In this document: piece after piece, positions 7,901 to 15,734 of the stretch
How positions within the stretch are numbered: position 1 is the first letter of the stretch
Layout of the letters: each line of letters starts with the position of its first letter
Assembly (NCBI RefSeq): GCF_001421745.1
Contig: NZ_LMKW01000001.1
Location: 1-64,000, forward strand
Source of the DNA: Sphingomonas sp. Leaf230
GTDB lineage: Bacteria; Pseudomonadota; Alphaproteobacteria; Sphingomonadales; Sphingomonadaceae
DNA: 64,000 bases
Direction of reading: 5' to 3'
Position numbers and translations under genes: made by a program
Notes under the pieces: model-generated
The model's database searches: none
Seen by the model: only the letters and a program-made list of their open reading frames with translations
What the model was told of the DNA's origin: nothing

Positions 7901-9451
7901 ATGACCAAGCGGATCCTGATCGTGGGCGGTGGCACCGCCGGGTGGCTGACCGCGGGCTATCTCGCCAAGCGGCTCGGCGCGGACCTGCCGGGCGGTGTCG
8001 CGATCACGCTTGTCGAGTCGCAAGACATTGGGATCCTTGGGGTCGGTGAGGGGACGTTCCCGACGATCCGGCGGACGCTCGCGACGATCGGGATCGACGA
8101 GGCCGACCTGATCCGTCGTTGCGGTGCGACGTTCAAGCAGGGTGCCAAGTTCGTGCACTGGCGCCACGCGCCGGGGCAGGGGGCGACCGATCATTACTCG
8201 CATCCCTTCCAGGTCGCGGATTCAAGCGATGGCCTCGACCTGCTGCCGTATTGGCTGCTGGGGCATGGCGGTCCGGAGAATTGGGACGAGGTCTCCAATC
8301 CGCAGAAAAAAGCCTCCGACCGGCATCGCGCACCCAAATTGCCTACCAATCCCGATTATGTCGGGCCGCTCAACTACGCGTTCCACTTCGACGCGGTGGC
8401 GCTGGCCGGTCTGTTGCGCGAGCAGGGGGTAAAGAACGGCGTCCGGCACCTGACCGACACCGTGAGCGAGGTGCTGCTCGATGCCGAGGGTGCGATCGGC
8501 GGCGTGCGCACCGAGCGGAACGGCGTTCTGGACGCGGATCTCTATATCGACTGCACCGGCTTTCGCGCCGAACTGATCGGCAAGGCGATGAAGGTTCCGT
8601 ATCGCTCGTGCCGGGACGTCCTGTTCTGCGATCGCGCGATCGCGGCGCAGCTACCCTATGCGCGGCCCGACGATCCGATCGCCTCCTACACGATCTCGAC
8701 CGCGCAGAAGAACGGATGGATCTGGGATATCGGGCTCGATCGCCGGCGGGGCATCGGCCATGTCTACTCGTCCGATCATGGCGACGACGAGACGGCGGAG
8801 CGCGTCCTGCGGGGCTATCTCGGCGCGGCGGGTGAAAAGGCCGATGTGCGCCATTTCAAGTTCGATGCGGGCTACCGCGAGGTCAACTGGTACAAGAACT
8901 GCGTCGCGGTCGGGCTGTCGAGTGGTTTCTTCGAGCCTCTTGAAGCGACCGGCATCGCGTTTGCAGAGGTGTCGGCGGGAATGATCGCCAACCTGTTCCC
9001 GTGGGGCGGCGATTACGAGACGTCCGCGCGTCAGTTCAACGCGAACATGCTCCGCCGCTACGAGCGCGCGCTCGATTTCATCAAGCTCCATTATTGCATC
9101 TCGGAACGGCGCGACACGGCGTTCTGGCGCGACAACGTGGCCGACACGTCGGTGCCGGACAGCCTGCTGGAACTGCTCGACCGGTGGCGCTTCCGGCCAC
9201 CCAACGAGCTCGACATCGACGGCCAGGTCGACATCTTCACCGAGGCGAGCTGGCAGTATGTGCTGTACGGCATGGGGTGGAAGACGGACCTGAGCGCGAA
9301 GGCCGGTGCCCTGCGCTATCACGAGGATGCGCGGCGCGCGTTCGCCGAGGTACAGCGTCAGGCGCGCTATGCGATCGCGAATCTCCCGTCGAACCGGGAC
9401 CTCGTCGCATACGCCCAGACCCACAGCTTTGGTGCGCGGGCCGCGGCATGA
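7901..9451 (+). CDS. Tryptophan-halogenase-family flavoprotein (first copy)
   Basis: A 516-residue member of the flavin-dependent halogenase family. The FAD-binding GxGxxG lies at the N-terminus (IVGGGTAGWLTAGY, residues 7-20). The halogenase lysine is Lys79 in GATFKQG, and the acidic catalytic region PLEATG is at about 346-351. The WxWxIP signature that separates halogenases from monooxygenases is degenerate here: WIWDIG at 273-278, with Gly replacing Pro. Such genes sit next to TonB receptors of sugar-utilisation loci in Caulobacterales, Xanthomonadales and sphingomonads, where their reaction is not established. Its stop codon overlaps the start of the next copy (ATGA), so the two are translationally coupled. 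A free-tryptophan halogenase role is unlikely in this setting. Confidence 0.85.
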   Translation: MTKRILIVGGGTAGWLTAGYLAKRLGADLPGGVAITLVESQDIGILGVGEGTFPTIRRTLATIGIDEADLIRRCGATFKQGAKFVHWRHAPGQGATDHYSHPFQVADSSDGLDLLPYWLLGHGGPENWDEVSNPQKKASDRHRAPKLPTNPDYVGPLNYAFHFDAVALAGLLREQGVKNGVRHLTDTVSEVLLDAEGAIGGVRTERNGVLDADLYIDCTGFRAELIGKAMKVPYRSCRDVLFCDRAIAAQLPYARPDDPIASYTISTAQKNGWIWDIGLDRRRGIGHVYSSDHGDDETAERVLRGYLGAAGEKADVRHFKFDAGYREVNWYKNCVAVGLSSGFFEPLEATGIAFAEVSAGMIANLFPWGGDYETSARQFNANMLRRYERALDFIKLHYCISERRDTAFWRDNVADTSVPDSLLELLDRWRFRPPNELDIDGQVDIFTEASWQYVLYGMGWKTDLSAKAGALRYHEDARRAFAEVQRQARYAIANLPSNRDLVAYAQTHSFGARAAA

Positions 9452-10980
9452 CCAGCGACGGTGCCGCCCGAGTCACGAAGGTCGTCATCGTCGGCGGCGG
9501 CACGGCAGGCTGGATGACCGCCGCTGCGCTGTCGCGGCTAGTGCCGAGCGGCGTATCGGTCACACTCGTCGAATCCGAGGAGATCGGCACAGTCGGCGTC
9601 GGCGAGGCGACGATCCCGCCGCTGCTCGACTTCAACCGCATGCTGGGGATCGACGAAGACGCGTTCGTCCGCGCGACCGGCGCGACGTTCAAACTGGGGA
9701 TCGAGTTTCGCGACTGGGTTCGGCTCGGCGACGCGTATCTGCATCCGTTCGGCACGCATGGCCGTGATATCGGCGGGGTGTCGTTCCATCAGCTCTGGCT
9801 CCGTCAGGCCGCGTTGGGCAACCCCGATCCGGGACCGATCGGCGACTATTGCCTGTCGGCAGTCGCAGCGCGTCGCGGGCGGTTCACCCGGCCGAGCGCC
9901 AATCCCGAATCGGTCCTGTCGACCTTGTTCTACGCGTTCCACTTCGATGCCGCCTTGTACGCGAAGCTCCTGCGCGACATGGCGGAGCAGGACGGCGTGG
10001 TCCGCGTCGAGGGTCGCGTGGTCGCGGTCGAGAGGGACGCAGGGACGGGATTCATCGAGGCGGTGCGGCTCGAAGGCGATCGCCGCATCGACGGTGAATT
10101 GTTCATCGACTGCAGCGGTTTCCGATCGTTGCTGCTGGGCGACGCGCTGGACGTTCCGTTCACGAGCTGGAAGCATTGGCTGCCATGCGACCGGGCCTGG
10201 GCGGTGCCGAGCCAGCGACAGGGAGGTCTGACCCCGTACACGCGCGCGACCGCCGATACCGCCGGATGGCGCTGGCGCATCCCGCTTCAGCACCGGGTCG
10301 GCAACGGGTACGTCTATTCCAGCGCACACATCGACGACGACGATGCAAGGCGCGCGCTTTTGGCGGGGTTGGAAGGGGAGGCGTTGGGCGAACCACGCCA
10401 GTTACGCTTCGAGGCAGGTCGACGGGACCGACTATGGGAGCGGAACTGCGTCGCGATCGGGCTCTCCGGCGGCTTTCTCGAGCCGCTCGAGTCCACCAGC
10501 ATTCATTTGATCCAGTCGGGCATTACGCGACTGATGAGCCTGTTTCCCGACCTGGGGTTCGGCGTGACCGAGATCGACGAGTATAACCGCGTGATGCTGC
10601 GCGAATACGAACAGGTCCGCGATTTCATCATCCTGCATTATCACGCGACCGAGCGATCGGACTCGCCGTTCTGGGACCGGTGCCGGACGATGGCGATCCC
10701 GGCGTCGCTGTCGGCCAAGCTGGCGCTCTGGTCGGGGAAGGCGCGGGTGTTTCGCGAACAGGGGGAATTGTTCACCCCAGATGGCTGGATCGCGGTGCTG
10801 CTCGGCCAAGGCATCCGGCCGGCGTCGTTCGACCCCCTGGCCAGCGCGCTGCCGGCCGACGAGTCCGCGCGGTTCCTGGCGCATGTTCGGGACGTGATCG
10901 ACAAGACAGCTGCGGCGATGCCGACGCACGAGGCGTTCATCGCCCAGAACTGCGCTGCACGAACGCACCAAGCGGCATGA
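9448..10980 (+). CDS. Tryptophan-halogenase-family flavoprotein (second copy)
   Basis: The ATG at 9448 overlaps the upstream stop (ATGA), giving 510 residues; the longer frame upstream of it runs antisense-like through the first copy and is not used. FAD motif VGGGTAGWMTAAAL lies at 15-28, the active-site lysine is Lys82 (GATFKLG), and the WxWxIP motif is intact as WRWRIP at 274-279, unlike the first copy. The sequence is clearly paralogous to the first gene but diverged, so the two may form a heteromeric or two-step pair. The stop overlaps the start of GH74 by four bases. Reaction unknown; FAD binding is well supported. Confidence 0.85.
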   Translation: MTSDGAARVTKVVIVGGGTAGWMTAAALSRLVPSGVSVTLVESEEIGTVGVGEATIPPLLDFNRMLGIDEDAFVRATGATFKLGIEFRDWVRLGDAYLHPFGTHGRDIGGVSFHQLWLRQAALGNPDPGPIGDYCLSAVAARRGRFTRPSANPESVLSTLFYAFHFDAALYAKLLRDMAEQDGVVRVEGRVVAVERDAGTGFIEAVRLEGDRRIDGELFIDCSGFRSLLLGDALDVPFTSWKHWLPCDRAWAVPSQRQGGLTPYTRATADTAGWRWRIPLQHRVGNGYVYSSAHIDDDDARRALLAGLEGEALGEPRQLRFEAGRRDRLWERNCVAIGLSGGFLEPLESTSIHLIQSGITRLMSLFPDLGFGVTEIDEYNRVMLREYEQVRDFIILHYHATERSDSPFWDRCRTMAIPASLSAKLALWSGKARVFREQGELFTPDGWIAVLLGQGIRPASFDPLASALPADESARFLAHVRDVIDKTAAAMPTHEAFIAQNCAARTHQAA

Positions 10981-13223
10981 TCCCGTTACGGCGCACAGGC
11001 GGACGGCTGGCCTCGACAAGGCGGCTGCGCATCGTCGCGACGACGGCGTTGCTGCTGGCGTCCCTCGCAACGCCGGGGTCCGCCCGCGCGCCGGACGCGG
11101 TGGCGTATCGCTGGACCAACGTGACGGTCGGCGCGGGCGGGTATGCGCCCAACATCGTATTCAGCGCGGTGGAGCGGGGGCTCGCCTATCTCCGGACCGA
11201 CATGGGTGGCGCGTATCGCTGGGACGAAAAGATCGCGCGCTGGGTGCCGCTGCAGGACGGTAACGCGGTGCCGAGCTACATGGGTATCGAGAGCATCGCG
11301 CCCGATCCCCGCGATCCCGATGTCGTCTACATGGCGGCAGGGGTGGGTGCCAGCCAGCCCGCGGCAATCCTGCGATCCGCCGACCGGGGACGATCTTGGC
11401 GGATCACGCCCGTCCCGTTCGCGATGGGCGGCAACGAGGATGGTCGCGGGCTCGGCGAGCGGCTCGCGATCGATCCCAATGCGACGAGGCGGCTGTTCTT
11501 CGGCTCGCGGCACGACGGCTTGTGGCGCAGCGACGATGCCGGCGCGACCTGGGCAAAGGTCGCGCGCTTTCCGGTCGCGGGGCTGGCGCGCCCCGGTTTT
11601 CGCCGGACGCATGGTGGGATCGCCTTCGTCGCGATCGATCCTACCAGCGGCGGGGCAGGCCGACCGTCCCGACGCGTGTGGGCCGGCGTTGCCGATCCGG
11701 GCGCCACGCATCTGTATCGTTCGGACGATGCCGGCGAGACGTGGATCGCGGTGACGGGCCCGGCGCTGCTCGCGGCGAAGGGCGTCGTCGATCCGCGGGG
11801 CGTGCTGTGGGTCGGCTATGCGAGCGGGCTGGGGCCGAGCGGCATCGCGACCGGCGCGGTGTGGCGCTACGATCGCGACGGCACCGGCCGCGACGTGACC
11901 CCTGCCGCGTGGCGCGATACCGGGGCGGAGGGCGCATTCTTGGGCGTTGCGGTGTCCGCGATGTCGCCGGGAACCGTCGCGGTCAGCACCGTCGACCGCT
12001 ACAAACACCGGGATTCGCTCTGGATCAGCCGCGACGACGGCCGAAGCTGGGACGATGTCGGGCCGCGCAGCCGGCGCGACGTGTCGGCGACGCCGTTCCT
12101 GTTGCACGAGGGGAAGGGTGCCGATTTCGGCCACTGGATCTCCGGCCTTGCGATCGATCCGTTCGATCCTGGTCATGTCGCCTACACGACCGGCGCGACG
12201 GTCTACGCGACCCGCGCGCTCACACGTTCGGGCGCGGTCGACTGGGCGCCCTGGACCCGCGGGATCGAACAGACGGCGATCATCACGCTCGCGTCGCCGA
12301 CTGGGGGCGCTCCGCTGATCTCGGGGTTCGGTGACCTCGCCGGCTTCGTGCACGACGATCTCGACCGCTCGCCGCGGCCGACGTTCGTCGATCCGTACAT
12401 GTCGAACACCAACACCATCGACTACGCCGGGATGGCGCCGAACGTCGTCGTCCGAAGCGGCAGCCTGTACCTGGACAGGCCGCGCGACGCGTCGATGGGG
12501 CGGTCGGAGGACGGCGGCCGCACCTGGACCGAGATCACCGTGCCGGCGATGGGCAATCCACCGCGGCGCGAGGACCTGAACGGCGATTGGCCGATCACCG
12601 TATCGGCCGACGGCACGACGATGGTCGTAGCGACCCCGGTCCCGCAGGTGTCGCGCGACGCCGGCCGTCATTGGTCGATCGTCGCCGGGCTGCCGGGCAA
12701 GATCCGTGCAGTCGCCGACAAACGCGACCCAAGGGTTTTCTACGCGGTCGACGTTCTGCATGGGCGGGTGCTGGTGTCGCGCGATGCTGCGGCAAGTTTT
12801 TCCGTCGTCGCGGCACGAGGGCTGCCGGCCGATCTCAAGCCGGTCGGCCGGCAAGGTCGCGAAGCGCAGAGCAGCCTTGTGGCCGACCCCGACCGCACGG
12901 GAACATTGTGGCTGCTGGCGGGCGAACGGCTGTTCCGGAGCATCGACGGCGGCGCGAACTTCGCGCCCGCGCATGGTGAGCTGCGGGTCGAACTCTTCGG
13001 TCTCGGCCGGAACGGTGTGTTCGCGATAGGAACGCTCGCCGGTGTCCGGGGGGGCTGGCGCTCGGTGGATCAAGGACGGTCCTGGGCGCGGATCGACGAC
13101 GACGCGCATCGCTGGGGCGGCCGCTACCGCGTCATCTCCGGCGATCCCAGGCGCGAGGGACGGGTCTATATCGGCACGGACGGCCGCGGCCTGTTCTACG
13201 GCGATCCGATCGCGGCGCGATAA
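10977..13223 (+). CDS. GH74 xyloglucanase (endo-beta-1,4-glucanase or reducing-end-specific)
   Basis: The ATG at 10977 overlaps the preceding stop and gives 748 residues with a signal peptide to about residue 38. The N-terminal GH74 signature AYLRTDMGGAYRW and the C-terminal WGGRYRVISGDPRREGRVYIGTDGRGLFYGD-type closure (two halves, each within a seven-bladed propeller) are diagnostic. Repeated sialidase-like RSDDAGATW/SRDDGRSW turns occur through both propellers. GH74 enzymes cut the beta-1,4-glucan backbone of xyloglucan, outside the cell or in the periplasm. It is the last gene of the receptor operon, giving a coupled receptor-halogenase-halogenase-xyloglucanase unit. Endo versus exo action depends on a loop that I cannot judge. 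Confidence 0.92.
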   Translation: MIPLRRTGGRLASTRRLRIVATTALLLASLATPGSARAPDAVAYRWTNVTVGAGGYAPNIVFSAVERGLAYLRTDMGGAYRWDEKIARWVPLQDGNAVPSYMGIESIAPDPRDPDVVYMAAGVGASQPAAILRSADRGRSWRITPVPFAMGGNEDGRGLGERLAIDPNATRRLFFGSRHDGLWRSDDAGATWAKVARFPVAGLARPGFRRTHGGIAFVAIDPTSGGAGRPSRRVWAGVADPGATHLYRSDDAGETWIAVTGPALLAAKGVVDPRGVLWVGYASGLGPSGIATGAVWRYDRDGTGRDVTPAAWRDTGAEGAFLGVAVSAMSPGTVAVSTVDRYKHRDSLWISRDDGRSWDDVGPRSRRDVSATPFLLHEGKGADFGHWISGLAIDPFDPGHVAYTTGATVYATRALTRSGAVDWAPWTRGIEQTAIITLASPTGGAPLISGFGDLAGFVHDDLDRSPRPTFVDPYMSNTNTIDYAGMAPNVVVRSGSLYLDRPRDASMGRSEDGGRTWTEITVPAMGNPPRREDLNGDWPITVSADGTTMVVATPVPQVSRDAGRHWSIVAGLPGKIRAVADKRDPRVFYAVDVLHGRVLVSRDAAASFSVVAARGLPADLKPVGRQGREAQSSLVADPDRTGTLWLLAGERLFRSIDGGANFAPAHGELRVELFGLGRNGVFAIGTLAGVRGGWRSVDQGRSWARIDDDAHRWGGRYRVISGDPRREGRVYIGTDGRGLFYGDPIAAR

Positions 13224-13288
13224 TCCGGCGCTCACGAACGCCCGGCATGCGTCGCTAGGGTCGGCTCGAACGAGCGGATCGTCGAAAG

Positions 13289-14926
13289 CTAGACCAGGCC
13301 GCGGCCTTCCAGCTTCAGGACGGGGACGAAACCCTCGCCGGGGTTGGCGGGCATCGTCAGGTGCAGCCCGCGTGCATCGCGGTGGTGCGCCAAGCTGCCG
13401 CCGCCGAGCAGGGTTACGCGTTCGACGACGCCGTCGGCGAAGCGGTTGCGTCCCAGTGCTTCGATCGTGACCTCGCCCTGCGGCCAGCCAAGGAACAGCG
13501 CGTAGAGCGCCCCCTTGTTGGTGGTGAAGCGCACGTCGCGCGACGTGAACACGCCCGAAGACTGCTCGTTCTGCATGCCGGCCTGGAGCTTGGTCGGGCC
13601 TTCGCCGTAGATGCGCCATGGCCGCGAGCCGAAGATCGCCTCGTCGTTGACCGCGATCCAGCGGCTCATGCCGTCGAGGATCTTCTCCTCCTCGCCGTCG
13701 ATCGAGCCGTCGCCGGGCTGCGGGATCGAGAGCAGCAGGTTGCCGTTCTTCGAGACGACATCGGCAAGCCGCTGGATGACCTGTTCGGCGGTCTTGTAGC
13801 TTTTGTCGGTGAGCCGCGCGACGTTGTAGAACCAGTCACCGATGCACGTATCGGTCTGCCACGGCTCGTCCCACAGATGATCGGTGAAGCCGCGCTCGAC
13901 GTCCTGGACCAGCCCGAACCGCGCATAAGGCTTTAGCTGCTTGGCGGTCAGCACGACGTCGATCTTGCCGTGCCAGGCGATCGAGCGGTTATAGTAATCC
14001 GCTGCTGCCTGGAGCCCGATCGGGCCGAACGGCAGCTCGTAATCGTCGAAATAGCAGAAGTCGGGCTTGTACTTGTCGATCAGGTCGGTCTGGCGCAGCA
14101 GCCATTTCGCGGCATAGCCCGGATCGTTCGGCGGCGGCGTTTCGATCCACTGGCCATCGTTCGCATCGTGCCACGCGTTCATCGCCGCCACCGTGTCGAT
14201 GCCGTTCGGCAGGACCGCGTGCGCGCCGGTGTAGAGCTGTTGCGGATCGAGCCCGTCCCACCATGTGCCGCGGCCGTCGGCGGTGCGCAGTTTGAACGCG
14301 TCGTATCGCTGGCCCTTCAGCGGACCGGTCGGGTCATAGCCATAGGCGGTCTGATACCAGTGCCAGCTATGCGCGGCGTGGTTCGAGACGCCGAACTTGA
14401 GCCCGGCTTTCCGCGCGGCCTTTTCCCAAGTGCCTACGACGTCGCGCTTCGGCCCGACGCGGAGCGAATTCCAGGCGTGATAGCGGCTGTCGTAGCAGTC
14501 GAGATTGTCGTGATGATTGGCGAGCGAGACGAAATATTTCGCCCCCGCCTTGGCATAGCGGGCGATCAGCGCGTCGGGATCCCAACGATCCGCGGTCCAG
14601 CGGTTCATCACCTCCATCATCCCCGACTTGGTCGGATGACCGTACGTCTTGAGGTGATGTTCGTAGGCAGGGTGCCCCTGCATGTACATGAAGCGGCCGT
14701 ACCAGTCGCCCTGCTCGGGCACCGACTGCGGCCCCCAATGCGACCACAGGCCGAGCTTCGCGTCGCGGAACCACTCGGGGTAGCGATAGTGATCGACCAG
14801 CGATTGCCAGGTCGGTTGCACCGGGCCCCGCGCCAGCCCCATCGGGCTCTGCGCTAGCGCAAGTGTTGCGGGACCAAGTGCGGCGATCCCGGCGAGAACT
14901 GAACGGCGGCTGAGATCGATACTCAC
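13289..14926 (-). CDS. GH29 alpha-L-fucosidase
   Basis: A 545-residue exported enzyme with a twin-arginine-like leader (LSRRSVLAG, cleavage near residue 26). The GH29 fold is shown by GLWSHWGPQSVP near 58-70, the substrate-binding pair in SLANHHDN (134-141), and the nucleophile motif YFDDYELPF with Asp294. The enzyme would release the L-fucose that caps galactosyl side chains of xyloglucan. Its start overlaps the stop of the upstream SGNH gene (ATGA, 14926-14923), so it is the third gene of a coupled GH31-SGNH-GH29 minus-strand operon. Characterised Xanthomonas xyloglucan loci use GH95 for this step, so GH29 is a functional substitution. Confidence 0.9.
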   Translation of the reverse strand: MSIDLSRRSVLAGIAALGPATLALAQSPMGLARGPVQPTWQSLVDHYRYPEWFRDAKLGLWSHWGPQSVPEQGDWYGRFMYMQGHPAYEHHLKTYGHPTKSGMMEVMNRWTADRWDPDALIARYAKAGAKYFVSLANHHDNLDCYDSRYHAWNSLRVGPKRDVVGTWEKAARKAGLKFGVSNHAAHSWHWYQTAYGYDPTGPLKGQRYDAFKLRTADGRGTWWDGLDPQQLYTGAHAVLPNGIDTVAAMNAWHDANDGQWIETPPPNDPGYAAKWLLRQTDLIDKYKPDFCYFDDYELPFGPIGLQAAADYYNRSIAWHGKIDVVLTAKQLKPYARFGLVQDVERGFTDHLWDEPWQTDTCIGDWFYNVARLTDKSYKTAEQVIQRLADVVSKNGNLLLSIPQPGDGSIDGEEEKILDGMSRWIAVNDEAIFGSRPWRIYGEGPTKLQAGMQNEQSSGVFTSRDVRFTTNKGALYALFLGWPQGEVTIEALGRNRFADGVVERVTLLGGGSLAHHRDARGLHLTMPANPGEGFVPVLKLEGRGLV

Positions 14927-15720
14927 TTGGCTGCGACGGTCCGGCGGATCGCGGCGAGCGCCAGCGGGCGCATCACCGCATAGCCGGCGGGGGTCGGGTG
15001 GACGCCGTCGCTCGCCAGCCCCGGCTTCATCGCGCCCTCGGGCGTGGCAAGCGCGGTGTAGTAATCGACATAGGTGAAGCCGTTCTTCGCAGCATAGGCC
15101 TTCAACCAGCTATTGAGCGCGCGGATCTGCGGCACCGGCTGCTTGTCCTTGCTCCACGGAAAGGCGGCGGCGGGCGGGGTCGAGGCGATGATGACCTTGA
15201 TGCCGTTCGCACGCGCGAGGTCAGCCATGCTGGCGATGTTTCCCTGCACGATTGCCATCGTCGAGGCGCCGGTGTTGCCGGCGATGTCGTTCGTGCCCGC
15301 CATGATGTGGACCGCGCGCGGCTTGAGCGCGATCACGTCCTCGCGGAAGCGCACCAGCATCTGCGGCGTGGTCTGCCCGCCGATGCCGCGATCGATCAGT
15401 CCGCCGGTGAACAACGCTGAGTCCGCGCCGATCCAGTTGTCGGTGATCGAATCGCCCATGAAGACGACGCGCACAGGCATGCGGGATGCCTTCAGCTGTT
15501 CGTTCTGCGGGCGGTACCGGCACAACTGGCCGAAGTCGCGCGTGAGCATGTGCAGCTTCCAGGCCTCCCATCCGGCGCCATCGGTCGGCGACGGATGCGC
15601 GGGGCAGGGGGCCGCGACGATCCCGACCGGATCACCGGCATAGGGATCGCCCGGGACATTGGTCTGTGCCGCGGCGGCCGACGAGGTCGCCGCCAGCGCC
15701 GCAATGGCGATGCCGCGCAT
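14923..15720 (-). CDS. SGNH/GDSL hydrolase, probable carbohydrate acetylesterase
   Basis: A secreted SGNH hydrolase: block I GDSITDNW with Ser91, block III GTND, and block V SDGVHPTPAGY providing Asp and His. I place the start at ATG 15720 because it begins a clean signal peptide (MRGIAIAALAATSSAAAAQ) behind GGGGA. An in-frame ATG at 15738 overlaps the GH31 stop by four bases and would add MMRGEV, which carries an acidic residue in the leader. Lying between GH31 and GH29, it probably removes O-acetyl groups from xyloglucan galactose residues, the role played by CE20 in Xanthomonas. That assignment is by context; the fold alone does not define the ester. Confidence 0.85.
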   Translation of the reverse strand: MRGIAIAALAATSSAAAAQTNVPGDPYAGDPVGIVAAPCPAHPSPTDGAGWEAWKLHMLTRDFGQLCRYRPQNEQLKASRMPVRVVFMGDSITDNWIGADSALFTGGLIDRGIGGQTTPQMLVRFREDVIALKPRAVHIMAGTNDIAGNTGASTMAIVQGNIASMADLARANGIKVIIASTPPAAAFPWSKDKQPVPQIRALNSWLKAYAAKNGFTYVDYYTALATPEGAMKPGLASDGVHPTPAGYAVMRPLALAAIRRTVAAK

Positions 15721-15734
15721 CACTTCCCCGCGCA

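Noticed and set aside
9001..9447. Longer N-terminus for the second halogenase-like protein
   Set aside because: The extra 149 codons overlap the first halogenase gene in another frame, and the FAD motif sits normally after ATG 9448.
10986..13619. 877-codon open frame on the minus strand opposite GH74
   Set aside because: Arg/Ala/Pro/Asp-rich translation without motifs, exactly antisense to a well-supported GH74 gene; a result of high GC in third codon positions.
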